Assembly: GCF_006007965.1 (NCBI RefSeq)
Contig: NZ_CP040748.1
Coordinates: 1,240,001-1,304,000 of the forward strand
DNA from: Nocardioides jishulii
GTDB taxonomy: Bacteria; Actinomycetota; Actinomycetes; Propionibacteriales; Nocardioidaceae
DNA length: 64,000 nucleotides
Reading direction: 5' to 3'
The position numbers were made by a program, and so were the translations under genes. The notes under the pieces are model-generated. The model saw nothing but the letters and a program-made list of their open reading frames with translations, ran no database searches and was not told where the DNA came from. Below are positions 33,809 through 41,719 of this stretch, piece after piece. Each line of letters starts with the position of its first letter. Position 1 is the first letter of the stretch.

Positions 33809-35906
33809 GGTCCGCCCGACCCCGTCATCCCCGTCACACGTCCCCGAGCCGCCCCGGCTCCTGCTGGCGGCTGCGTCCGCGGCGCTCCTGGGGAGCCTGG
33901 TCATCCTCTTCTGGGGCGCGGTCACCATCGGCGTGACCTACGACGAGCCCTACCACGTGATGCGGCTGCAGCACTGGTTCGACCACGGCTGGTACCTCCT
34001 CAACGACGACCTGGTGAACGGTGAGGTGGGGGAGTGGGTCGACGACTCCTTCGTCTACGGACCGGTGGCGACGCTGCTGCTTCACCTGGTCAACGTCGCC
34101 CTGGGCAACGAGACGTGGGGCACGGTGGGCGGTGGCAGCGATTCCTACGCGGTGCGCCACCTCGCCGTCGCCGCGATGTCCTTCGTGGCTGTGCTCGCCA
34201 CCGCGGCGCTGGGACGGGTGCTGCTGCGCAGCTGGCGCTGGGGCGTGGTCTGCGCCGCCGCGCTGGTGGTGGTGCCGCTGTGGACCGGCATGGCCATGGT
34301 CAACGTCAAGGACACACCCGTGGCCGTCGGCTACACCCTCGTGACGCTCGGCCTCGTGCTGCTCGTGGGCGAGACGCCGGCGCGGTGGCGGCTCCCAGTG
34401 GCAGGGCTGCTGACCTGGGCAGGTGGGCTCCTGGCTGTGGGCGTACGACCGGGCATCTGGCCCGGCATCGCCGCGGCGTACGGCCTGGTCGCCCTCCTCC
34501 TGCTGGTGCGCCGCCCCGGAGGAACGCGTCCAGCGCTGGCGCGGTTGGCCGTGGCCACGACCGCTGGGGTGGCGACGTTGGTCGTTCTGGCGTTCGTCTA
34601 CCCGGCCGTCTTCGCCGACCCCGACTGGGTGCTGCGCTCCGTCTTCTCCTCCGCCAACTACCGCGGTGAGTCCACCCCGCGCCACACCGCCCCGGTCCAG
34701 GTGTTCGGCGTCGTCCCGACCCTGCTCCTCGTCCTCAGCCTCGCTGCCTGGGGACGGCTGGCTCGTCGGGCGCGTCCGAGGTCGTGGCGTCTCGACGTCC
34801 CCTCCACCCGCTGGTTGCTCGTGGGTCTGCAGGCACTGCTCATCGCTTCCCTGGCGATCGCCAAGGGGTCTCAGCTGCACGGGCTTCGCCAGATGCTCTT
34901 CGCGATGCCCGCGGTCGCCGTCCTTGCCGTGTGGGGTCTGAGTCGGTGGATCGCGGCGACTCAGTCTCCACACGCCTCACGGGCAGGCTCGCAGGCCGCG
35001 TCCGACGAGCCCATGGCACCGAGCCGATGGCCGGCGAGGGTGCTGGTGGCAGCGGTGGCGGTCTCGCTCCTGACCCCCACGCTCGTGCAGGCTCGGCTCT
35101 TCCCGTACAGCTACGGATACTCCAGCGCCATGGTCGACCTCAGTGGCGCCATCACCTCCAACGACTACTGGCGAGGGAGCTACCGCGAGCTGGCGCCGTT
35201 GCTCACCGACGACGAGTTCCTCGTCTGCTCCGGAGAGATGATCTCGGGCCAGCAGACCTACGCGCGCCTGACCCGCGACGGGGGAAGATCGCCGGTCGAG
35301 CGCAGCCGGGACTGTCGTACCGACTACCTGAGTCCCTTCGGGCCCTACCGCTCCTTCGACGTCGCGGTCGACGAGCCGGTGGGGACGACCTTCCTGATGG
35401 CCTCGTCCGGCAGCACAGACCCGGGGCGGCTCTGCACCGACCTCGCCCAGGTCGAGCGCCACCGACACCTGCGGGTGCACCGGATGAGCGTGTTGCGCCG
35501 GTGTCAGCTGGTGCTCCTCGACCTGCCTGACGCCCGGATGACGTTCACGCCGGAGGGCCACGGGTCGGAGTTCCTCATGGGCGGCTGGACGGGTAACAGG
35601 TCCGACCCCGGTGTCGAGCTGCTCGACCGCCGGGGGGACCTCGGCTTCGCCCTTCCGGACCTGGATGACGCACGCCCCGTGGAGGTGGCGCTCTCCCTCG
35701 AGCACGACGTCACCGTCGAGGTGCTGGTGGACAACGTCCGCCTCGGACGGTGGGCACCCGGGGCGGGCGTTCGACGACTGACCGTGCCGGCCGGGTGGGG
35801 CCGGGTGGTCGAGGGTGGTCTGGTGATCACGGTGAGGGCGGCCGAGGGCGGAGAAGTCAGGATGTTGACGGTGCAGGTGGACGAGGCGAAGGAGGCACGA
35901 CGATGA
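33798..35906 (+). CDS. Large GT-C-type membrane glycosyltransferase candidate
   Basis: A 702-residue protein with about ten to eleven helices (about 20 to 430) and a soluble extracytoplasmic C-terminal region of about 250 residues. The first outer loop, GVTYDEPYHVMRLQHWF, has the acidic Asp-Glu motif of GT-C enzymes that use polyprenyl-phosphate sugars; a second loop carries YGPVATLLLHLVN. The C-terminal region includes four Cys residues that could pair outside the cell. The acceptor is unknown. Its ATG lies inside the end of the GT2 gene and its stop overlaps the next start (ATGA), so the pair is tightly co-expressed. Confidence 0.8.
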   Translation: MSAEVRPTPSSPSHVPEPPRLLLAAASAALLGSLVILFWGAVTIGVTYDEPYHVMRLQHWFDHGWYLLNDDLVNGEVGEWVDDSFVYGPVATLLLHLVNVALGNETWGTVGGGSDSYAVRHLAVAAMSFVAVLATAALGRVLLRSWRWGVVCAAALVVVPLWTGMAMVNVKDTPVAVGYTLVTLGLVLLVGETPARWRLPVAGLLTWAGGLLAVGVRPGIWPGIAAAYGLVALLLLVRRPGGTRPALARLAVATTAGVATLVVLAFVYPAVFADPDWVLRSVFSSANYRGESTPRHTAPVQVFGVVPTLLLVLSLAAWGRLARRARPRSWRLDVPSTRWLLVGLQALLIASLAIAKGSQLHGLRQMLFAMPAVAVLAVWGLSRWIAATQSPHASRAGSQAASDEPMAPSRWPARVLVAAVAVSLLTPTLVQARLFPYSYGYSSAMVDLSGAITSNDYWRGSYRELAPLLTDDEFLVCSGEMISGQQTYARLTRDGGRSPVERSRDCRTDYLSPFGPYRSFDVAVDEPVGTTFLMASSGSTDPGRLCTDLAQVERHRHLRVHRMSVLRRCQLVLLDLPDARMTFTPEGHGSEFLMGGWTGNRSDPGVELLDRRGDLGFALPDLDDARPVEVALSLEHDVTVEVLVDNVRLGRWAPGAGVRRLTVPAGWGRVVEGGLVITVRAAEGGEVRMLTVQVDEAKEARR

Positions 35907-36610
35907 AGGGTGCGTACGTCGGCGTCGTGAGGGCCCTGCGGCGGCTGCTGCGGGTGACAGGTCTCCTTGCGCTGCTGGACCACGCCGCCAAGAGGTCGCG
36001 CACTGCGCTGTGGGTGCGGTCGTGGTTTGCCATCTACGACTTGGACGACATGCTGCGCATCGGTCTGCCCTGGTGGACCTTCGAGGCCGTCGACCTCGTC
36101 GAAGCACACCTGGCCGCGACGCCTCGCGCGCGGATCCTCGAGTGGGGCTCGGGCGCCTCAACGGTGTGGCTGGCCGCCAGGGCTGCCACCGTCGTCGCCG
36201 TCGAGCACGACCCGGAGTGGGCCGCGTCGATGCGTCCGCGGCTGCCTGACCACGCCCAGGTGCAGACCGTGCCCTCGGTGGCCACGGGCACGCCGGCGGT
36301 GGCCTCACGCAAGCCCGGGTTCGAGGGCCAGGACTTCACCGCCTACGTGGCGGCCATCGACGACGAGCCCGGAGCGTTCGACCTCGTCGTCGTCGACGGC
36401 AGGGCGCGCGAGGCGTGCCTGGCGGCCGCGTTGCCGCGACTGGCCCCGGGTGGCATGGTCGTCTTCGACAACGTCGATCGTCGCCGTTACCGCGACGCGA
36501 TCGCCGAGCACCCGGAACTGGAGGTCCTGTGGACCCGAGGTCGGACGCCGTCGTTGCCCTACCCGACACGCACGGCCCTCCTGCGGCTCCGGGAGGAGCG
36601 TCAGGGGTGA
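35903..36610 (+). CDS. Class I SAM-dependent methyltransferase-like protein
   Basis: A 235-residue protein with a Rossmann methyltransferase core. Motif I is ILEWGSGASTVWLA (about 78-91), the acidic end of the next strand is VVAVEHDPEW, and the motif IV region is FDLVVVDGRARE with APGGMVVFDNVD after it. It resembles proteins annotated as O-methyltransferase or class I SAM methyltransferase in polysaccharide clusters. GGAGG lies eight bases before the ATG and it overlaps both neighbours, fitting a role in modifying the glycan made by this operon. The acceptor is not known. Confidence 0.82.
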   Translation: MKGAYVGVVRALRRLLRVTGLLALLDHAAKRSRTALWVRSWFAIYDLDDMLRIGLPWWTFEAVDLVEAHLAATPRARILEWGSGASTVWLAARAATVVAVEHDPEWAASMRPRLPDHAQVQTVPSVATGTPAVASRKPGFEGQDFTAYVAAIDDEPGAFDLVVVDGRAREACLAAALPRLAPGGMVVFDNVDRRRYRDAIAEHPELEVLWTRGRTPSLPYPTRTALLRLREERQG

Positions 36611-37542
36611 AGGAGCCACGGAGGCTGCTGGGGCACCTGGCCCGTGTCCTCTTCCTGGTCGCGGTCGTGGCCGGGGCGTGGTGGAGCCTCCGCGAGGAGG
36701 GCGACGAGGTTGCCGCCGCGCTCGCAACCACCACGGTGGGCAGCCTGGCGCTCAGCCTGGTCCTCGTCCTCGTGGGTCTCGGGGTGACCGGGGCGCTGTG
36801 GGGACGGATCTTCCGCCTGCACGGTGCCCGGGTGCCCGCGCGTGACGTTGCTGCGATCTTCTTCGTGGGGCAGCTGGGCAAGTACGTCCCCGGTTCGGTC
36901 TGGAGCATCGGCGTGCAGGCCCGCATGGCCCACGGCCACGCGGTCGGAGCGCGCGCCACGGTCTCCACCTCCCTCATCTTTCTCTGGGTGCACCTGGCGA
37001 CGGGCTCCCTCGCGGCGGGGCTGGCCCTGCCGTGGGTGCCCGGCGCCGACGAGCTGCCCGGCGGCCGGTGGGTGGCGTCCGGGGCGTGCGTCCTGACAGG
37101 TCTCGCGGCGTTGCTGCCCACGGTGGTGCACGGGGTGACCCGATGGCTCGCACGGAGCGAGGACGCGGCGTGGGGCGTGGTTGACACGTGGAGCGCCGTG
37201 GCGCTGATGACGCCTGTCTGGACGGCCTACGCCTTGGCGATGGTGCTCCTGGCGCCCGAGGGCGGCCTCCGATGGTCAGTCGAGTCGTACGCAGCCCTGA
37301 TGGCCGCCTTCGCCCTGGGCTACGTCGCAGGCGTGGCCGTCCCCGTCGCCCCTGCTGGGCTGGGGGCACGTGAGGGCGTCGTCGTCCTGCTGCTGGCCCC
37401 CACGCTGGGGTTGGCCCCAGCGGCCGCCGTGGCGGTGCTCGCCCGGGTCGTGCACACGGTGGCCGACTTCCTGATCGCGCTCCTGGCCTGGCTCGCGCGC
37501 CCGACGCGGACCTCGGCGACGGTGCACCAAGGGCGAGACTGA
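36607..37542 (+). CDS. LPG-synthase-TM / flippase-like membrane protein
   Basis: A 311-residue membrane protein with about eight helices of the family that includes the membrane part of lysylphosphatidylglycerol synthase and AglD-like proteins (UPF0104). Family blocks are FFVGQLGKYVPGSVWSIGVQ and VAVPVAPAGLGAREGVVVLLL. The catalytic aminoacyl-transfer domain of MprF is absent, so a transport or scaffolding role for a lipid-linked intermediate is more likely. The GTG start overlaps the methyltransferase stop. It is the last gene of the glycosylation operon. Confidence 0.85.
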   Translation: MKEPRRLLGHLARVLFLVAVVAGAWWSLREEGDEVAAALATTTVGSLALSLVLVLVGLGVTGALWGRIFRLHGARVPARDVAAIFFVGQLGKYVPGSVWSIGVQARMAHGHAVGARATVSTSLIFLWVHLATGSLAAGLALPWVPGADELPGGRWVASGACVLTGLAALLPTVVHGVTRWLARSEDAAWGVVDTWSAVALMTPVWTAYALAMVLLAPEGGLRWSVESYAALMAAFALGYVAGVAVPVAPAGLGAREGVVVLLLAPTLGLAPAAAVAVLARVVHTVADFLIALLAWLARPTRTSATVHQGRD

Positions 37543-37618
37543 CGGAGCCGTCGCCTCGACACGCCGCTTGCGGCACTGCCGAGGCGAATTGTCGGAGGCC
37601 GCTGTTTGAGTGCCCCAC

Positions 37619-37825
37619 ATGACGACACGAATCGACTGTGACTCCTGCGAGGTCCGTGGCCTGCACTGCCACGACTGCGTGGTGACCGTGCTCCTGGGGC
37701 CGCCCGCGGAGCTCTCCTTCGAGGACGACGAGCGCGCGGCGCTCGATGCCCTGGCCTGCGGAGGGCTGGTGCCTCCGTTGAGGATGGTCCGGCCGCTCGC
37801 GGGACCGACGATGGAATCCGCCTAG
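37619..37825 (+). CDS. Small Cys-rich actinobacterial protein
   Basis: A 68-residue soluble protein starting MTTRIDCDSCEVRGLHCHDC. The CxxC and CHxC pairs within the first 18 residues could bind zinc or a cluster. The rest is acidic and helical (FEDDERAALDALACGG) with one more Cys. I recall similar short proteins next to NlpC/P60 genes in actinobacteria but know no function. The GTG at 37610 is an alternative start three codons earlier. A perfect palindrome lies just after its stop. Confidence 0.7.
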   Translation: MTTRIDCDSCEVRGLHCHDCVVTVLLGPPAELSFEDDERAALDALACGGLVPPLRMVRPLAGPTMESA

Positions 37826-37826
37826 G

Positions 37827-37843
37827 ACACCTCGTCGAGGTGT
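37827..37843. promoter_or_regulatory. Perfect palindrome after the Cys-rich gene
   Basis: ACACCTCG-T-CGAGGTGT, two bases after the stop codon. It may end the Cys-rich transcript or bind a regulator of the peptidase gene downstream. Confidence 0.4.
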
Positions 37844-37871
37844 GGTCTGCATCACTGAATGTGGACTTCCT

Positions 37872-37901
37872 TTTGGTGGGTCGTCCCAGTGCGGCTAGCC
37901 T
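37872..37901 (+). promoter_or_regulatory. Candidate promoter of the RipC-like gene
   Basis: TTTGGT (37872-37877) and TAGCCT (37896-37901) with an 18-base spacer. This would give a leader of about 90 bases. Confidence 0.4.
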
Positions 37902-37932
37902 GACCGAGCAAGTTCTCGCGGCGCGCGTCAGC

Positions 37933-37966
37933 ACCGTGCGCGAGCACGGTCATCGGGGCTGCCCCG
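37933..37966 (+). promoter_or_regulatory. Structured 5' leader of the RipC-like gene
   Basis: Hairpin ACCGTGC-GCGA-GCACGGT with a GNRA tetraloop (37933-37950), followed by a G/C hairpin CGGGG-ctg-CCCCG (37954-37966). The start codon and ribosome-binding site (GAGGAG, 37983) lie downstream. It does not match the c-di-AMP (ydaO) riboswitch consensus as I know it. Confidence 0.4.
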
Positions 37967-37999
37967 GCGGCGCAAAGAAGCAGAGGAGACAGACCGATC

Positions 38000-38986
38000 G
38001 TGAATCACGGCCGGAACCGACGTGCCAAGGCGGTCGCTCTCCTGAGCGTCCTCGCAGTGACGGGAGTCGTCTCCGCAGTCCCTGCCCAGGCCGAGCCTGA
38101 CGTCGAGGACGTGCGAGTGAAGGTCGATCGGCTGTACCACCAGGCCGAGCAGGCGCAGGAGCGTTACAACGACTCCGCGCTCCGCCTCAAGGGCCTGAAC
38201 GCCGAGCTCTCCTCCCTGCAGGCCGACGAGAAGCGCCAGGGGCGTCGTCTCGGCGAGGTGCGTGAGCAGGTCCAGGACCTGATCGTGCGTCAGTACATGG
38301 GCGAGGGCGTCAACACCGTCGGCCAGGTCGTCGTCTCCGACGACCCCTCCAGCTTCCTCGGTCAGCTGACCACCATGCAGGCCTTCGGCGACCTCCAGGA
38401 CGACCTGCTCGACGACTACTCCGCCGAGGTGGAGGCGCTCGACCTGCGGCAGAGCACCGCCCGTGAGCGTCGCGCGGAGATTGCGAAGACCACTGCCGAC
38501 CTGAAGGCCGACAAGGCCGCGGTCGAGGCCAAGCTGGTCGAGGCCAAGAAGCTGTTGTCGCGGCTCGAGGCGGAGGAGCGCGAGGAGCTCACCGTGTCGC
38601 GTGACCACGGTCGTCTCCCGGCCAGCGTCCCGGCCAGTGGTCGTGCGGCTGCGGCGGTCAAGGCTGCCCTGGCCCAGGTGGGCGACGCCTACGTCTACGG
38701 CGCCGTGGGCCCCAACGCCTACGACTGCTCCGGGCTCACCATGATGGCGTGGGGTGCTGCGGGTGTCGGTCTTCCGCACTCGTCCTCCGCGCAGTTCGGC
38801 TCTGGCGCGCGCGTCGGCCAGGGCGACCTCAAGCCGGGCGACCTGGTGTTCTACTACAGCCCGATCAGCCACGTCGGCATGTACATCGGCAACGGCCAGA
38901 TCGTGCACGCGGCCAACCCCAGCTCCGGTGTGCGCATCGACAGCGTCTTCTCCATGCCCTACGTGGGCGCCGTGCGCCCCGGCTGA
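38000..38986 (+). CDS. RipC-like NlpC/P60 peptidoglycan endopeptidase
   Basis: A 328-residue secreted cell-wall hydrolase. The signal peptide (AVALLSVLAVTGVVSAVPAQA, ending about 31) is followed by a long coiled coil (about 33-200) as in RipC and other FtsEX-regulated hydrolases, and a C-terminal NlpC/P60 domain (about 215-328). Catalytic residues are Cys243 in YDCSGLT, His291 in SHVGMYIG and His303 in VHAANP. It cleaves peptide stems in septal peptidoglycan; the coiled coil usually keeps the active site controlled by partners. GAGGAG lies about 11 bases before the GTG. Confidence 0.93.
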   Translation: MNHGRNRRAKAVALLSVLAVTGVVSAVPAQAEPDVEDVRVKVDRLYHQAEQAQERYNDSALRLKGLNAELSSLQADEKRQGRRLGEVREQVQDLIVRQYMGEGVNTVGQVVVSDDPSSFLGQLTTMQAFGDLQDDLLDDYSAEVEALDLRQSTARERRAEIAKTTADLKADKAAVEAKLVEAKKLLSRLEAEEREELTVSRDHGRLPASVPASGRAAAAVKAALAQVGDAYVYGAVGPNAYDCSGLTMMAWGAAGVGLPHSSSAQFGSGARVGQGDLKPGDLVFYYSPISHVGMYIGNGQIVHAANPSSGVRIDSVFSMPYVGAVRPG

Positions 38987-39001
38987 TCCAGCCCGCTCCT
39001 C

Positions 39002-39019
39002 CGGCCCCGCTCGGGGCCG
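39002..39019 (+). terminator. Hairpin after the RipC-like gene
   Basis: Perfect eight-base stem CGGCCCCG/CGGGGCCG about 15 bases after the stop codon. Confidence 0.65.
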
Positions 39020-39049
39020 TCCGCCGACCCTCGGTGCTCGATGTTCTGA

Positions 39050-39055
39050 CAGGAT
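39050..39055 (+). promoter_or_regulatory. Possible -10 hexamer for the M48 peptidase
   Basis: CAGGAT, six bases before an in-frame GTG at 39062 that would be a leaderless start. Confidence 0.3.
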
Positions 39056-39076
39056 TCTCCCGTGCGGAGAAATGTC

Positions 39077-40340
39077 GTGAGCAACGCGTTCGATGCCACC
39101 CCGTCGCGCATCGCGGTGGTCCAGACCCTCGTCGGTGGCGCCGTCTTCCTCGCCCTTGCGTGGTGGTTGGTGCCGTGGGCGTCCCGTCCCCGGGGGCCTC
39201 GGCCCCCTCGTCGACGCCGGTGCGGTCTTCACCCCTGACGAGCTCGCACGCACCGAGTCGTACTCGCGCGCCGCCAGGGCGTGGAGCTGGAGCTCGCTGG
39301 CGGTGTCACTCCTCCTGGCCGCTCTCCTCGGCTTCACGCGGTGGGGTGCCCGTCTCGTGGACCGGCTTCCCGGGCCGTGGTGGAGTCGCGCAGCGCTCGC
39401 GGCGGGCGGGTTCGTGCTCGTCCAGGCCACCGTGGGATTCGGTTTCCGGGTGGGCTCGTGGCGGTTGCGCCGTGACTACGGCCTCAGCAACCAGGACCTG
39501 GGCGGCTTCCTGCGTGACGTCGCCGTGGGGCTGGCTGTGGACGCCGCTGTGACCTGCCTGGCGGTCGTGGTGGCTGTGGGGCTGGCTCGGCGACTGACCC
39601 GCTCCTGGCCGCTGGTGCTGGGGCTCCTGGGAGCAGCCACGGTCATTCTCGGCTCTTACATCTACCCGGTCGTGGTCGAGCCGCTCTCGCACGACTTCGC
39701 ACCGTTGGCGGGCGGTGAGCTGCGGGACCGCATCACCGGGGTCGCCGAGGCCGAGGGCGTCCACATCGATGACGTCGTGGTCGCGGACGCGTCGCGCCGC
39801 ACGACGACGCTGAACGCGTGGGTCTCGGGCTTCGGACCCACGCGGCGGGTCGTCCTCTACGACAACCTGGTCGACGAGACGTCACCCGACGAGCTGATGG
39901 TCGTCGTGGCGCACGAGCTGGCGCATGCGCGGGAGCAGGACGTCGTGGTGGGGACGGCGTTGGGTGCCGTGGGCGCCTTCGTGGTCGTCGGCTTGCTGGC
40001 CCTGGTCGTGATCCGCGTACGCGGAGAGGGCGCGATGGCGCAGCCGCGGACGGTGCCGTTCGTGCTGGCCGCCGTGACGATCGCCACCCAGCTGGTGGCA
40101 CCCGTGCAGAACGGGATCAGTCGTCAGGTCGAGACGCGTGCGGACGTCGAGGCGCTGTGCCTGGTGGAGGATCCCAAGGCGTTCGTGGCGGTCCAGTCCG
40201 AGCTGGCACGCAGGTCGCTCAGCGACCCGACACCACCGGCGTGGTCACAGTGGTGGTGGGGCAGCCACCCGCGGGTGTTGGACCGGGTGACCCTGGCCCG
40301 GGAGTGGGAGGAGCGGGGGAACGACGAGTGGTGCGACTGA
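39077..40340 (+). pseudogene. M48 family membrane metallopeptidase, frameshifted near its N-terminus
   Basis: Two reading frames together make one normal M48 peptidase. From the GTG at 39077 (GGAGA five bases upstream; the GTG at 39062 is an alternative) the frame reads SNAFDATPSRIAVVQTLVGG and a first helix ending WWLVPW, then falls into an Arg-rich stretch and a stop. The rest, from RPVPGGLGPLVDAGAVFTPD to the end at 40340, is in the +1 frame. Removing one G from GGG at 39177-39179 restores VPWRPVPGGLG. The remainder is intact: about five helices and the zinc motif HELAH at 39912-39926. It may be a sequencing error or a recent mutation. Confidence 0.85.
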
Positions 40341-40371
40341 GCCGCTGGGACCAGCGCTCAGGAGGGGTGCG

Positions 40372-40578
40372 TCAGCACTCGGCGTTCTTGGTGACCCACG
40401 TGGTGATGGTGCCGCAGGAGTCGCCCATGAGCTCGTTCATGAACCCACCGAAGAGGAAGACGATCGCCACGATCATCCCCGCGATGCCGGCAACCAGGAG
40501 GCCGTACTCGACGGCGGAGGCGCCCCGCTCGGAGGCGCGTCCGGCGAGCAGGTGCCGGACGTGAGTGAGGAACTGCAT
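40372..40578 (-). CDS. Flp-family type IVb pilin, copy 1
   Basis: A 68-residue prepilin. The leader ends at RASERG and the mature part begins ASAVEYGLLVAGIAG, with Glu at +5 as in Flp pilins; the hydrophobic stretch is about 27-46. The C-terminus has two Cys residues (DSCG and NAEC) that could form a disulfide, unlike copy 2. It is the last gene of the pilus region on the minus strand, downstream of copy 2 with a hairpin between. Confidence 0.92.
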   Translation of the reverse strand: MQFLTHVRHLLAGRASERGASAVEYGLLVAGIAGMIVAIVFLFGGFMNELMGDSCGTITTWVTKNAEC

Positions 40579-40623
40579 CTCGGTGCTCCTGGTGTGATGT
40601 GGGTGGTGCGGCGAAAAGGGCGA

Positions 40624-40653
40624 CGCGGCCCCGGAGAGACCTCCGGGGCCGCG
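40624..40653 (-). terminator. Hairpin between the two pilin genes
   Basis: Perfect 12-base stem CGCGGCCCCGGA/TCCGGGGCCGCG with a six-base loop. It follows pilin copy 2 on the minus strand and could attenuate read-through into copy 1. Confidence 0.75.
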
Positions 40654-40675
40654 CCAGAGAGGCAAGAGCCTCAGA

Positions 40676-40867
40676 TCACATGGAACCCTCGATGGAGTCC
40701 TTGGTGTTGGTGAAGATGCCCGAGACCAGTCCACCGAAGAGGAAGACGGCGGCGACGATGAGGGCCGCGATGCCGGCGACGAGGAGGCCGTACTCGACGG
40801 CGGAGGCGCCGCGCTCGTCCATCTTGGCCTTCTTGGCGTCCAGCATGATGGTGAGGAACTGAAGCAT
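40676..40867 (-). CDS. Flp-family type IVb pilin, copy 2
   Basis: A 63-residue prepilin that is probably the major Tad pilus subunit. The processing site is DERG|ASAVEYG, with Glu25 at +5, and the hydrophobic core runs about 28-46 (LLVAGIAALIVAAVFLFGG). It shares this core almost exactly with copy 1 but has no Cys. AAGGA lies eight bases before the ATG. It has its own 166-base upstream region, so it may be transcribed separately and strongly, as pilins usually are. Confidence 0.93.
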   Translation of the reverse strand: MLQFLTIMLDAKKAKMDERGASAVEYGLLVAGIAALIVAAVFLFGGLVSGIFTNTKDSIEGSM

Positions 40868-41033
40868 GGTGGTGATTCCTTCCGGAGAATGCTTGCTGTG
40901 GTGTGGTCCGGCAGGCATTCGCCTGATCCGTTGACACCAATCCTGTGCCACTTGTCCGGAAGCTGCGCTCAGAGGAACAGGCAGGCTCACCTAGTCATTT
41001 CTGACTATGTCAGGCATGGTATTTATGGGCGCC

Positions 41034-41708
41034 TCAGTAGCCACTAGGGCCCATGGAGGAGAGCAGCCCGCTCCTCATGGCCGTGACCAGTGCCTGAGCG
41101 CGGTTCGTGGCGCCGAGCTTCTGGTAGATCCGCGTGATGTGGGACTTGGCCGTTGACTCGCTCATGAAGAGCGTGCTGGCGATCTGCGTGGCTCCCAGGC
41201 CGTCGGCGAGCAGCACGAGGACCTCGTGCTCGCGATCGGTGAGACGGTTGGTCTCACCACTCATCCGACGGATCATGGCGGCTGACAGGCTGGCGCAGAG
41301 GAACGTCCGAGGAGACACCGCGGCGTGCTTGGCGGCCTTGACCACCTCGGTCGACGGGGCGTCCTTGCCGACGAAGGCCGAGGCTCCGGCTTCCATGGCC
41401 GCGAAGATCTGTTCGTCGCCCGAGTGCATGGTCAGTACCACGAGGCCGGTGTCGGGGAAGTCCCGCCGGATGGCTCGCACGATGTCCAGCCCGGTGCCGT
41501 CGGGAAGTTGGAGGTCGGTGACCACCACGGCCGGCGCGTGGTCGGCGAACGCCTCCATCGCCTCGGTGACCGACCCCGCCTGGGCAACCACCTCCGTCTG
41601 GGGGTCGAGCGAGAACGCTGTCGCCAGACCGTGCCGGATCAGTTCGTGGTCGTCGACCAGCAGGACGCGCGTCGGGGCGCCCGGTGACTTTGCATCGGTC
41701 AGGTTCAT
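41034..41708 (-). CDS. LuxR-type response regulator of the pilus operon
   Basis: A 224-residue NarL/FixJ-type regulator. The receiver (about 12-130) has the acidic pair VLLVDDHEL, phospho-acceptor Asp65 in VVVTDLQLPDG, and the conserved Lys in SAFVGKDAPS. The C-terminal LuxR-type helix-turn-helix (about 155-215) contains LTDREHEVLVLLADGLG and ESTAKSHITRIYQKLGA. The ATG at 41708 has AGGAG five bases upstream; the GTG at 41723 overlaps the kinase stop and is a possible longer start. It is co-transcribed with the kinase and with tadC, so it likely controls pilin expression. Confidence 0.93.
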   Translation of the reverse strand: MNLTDAKSPGAPTRVLLVDDHELIRHGLATAFSLDPQTEVVAQAGSVTEAMEAFADHAPAVVVTDLQLPDGTGLDIVRAIRRDFPDTGLVVLTMHSGDEQIFAAMEAGASAFVGKDAPSTEVVKAAKHAAVSPRTFLCASLSAAMIRRMSGETNRLTDREHEVLVLLADGLGATQIASTLFMSESTAKSHITRIYQKLGATNRAQALVTAMRSGLLSSMGPSGY

Positions 41709-41719
41709 GAGCTCTCCTG

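Noticed and set aside
37844..37999. Possible c-di-AMP (ydaO) riboswitch before the RipC-like gene
   Set aside because: Hairpins are present but the conserved ydaO core sequences are not; it is reported only as a structured leader.
39170..39200. Programmed ribosomal frameshift in the M48 peptidase gene
   Set aside because: There is no classic slippery heptamer or downstream pseudoknot, and the family is not known for frameshifting; a one-base insertion is simpler.
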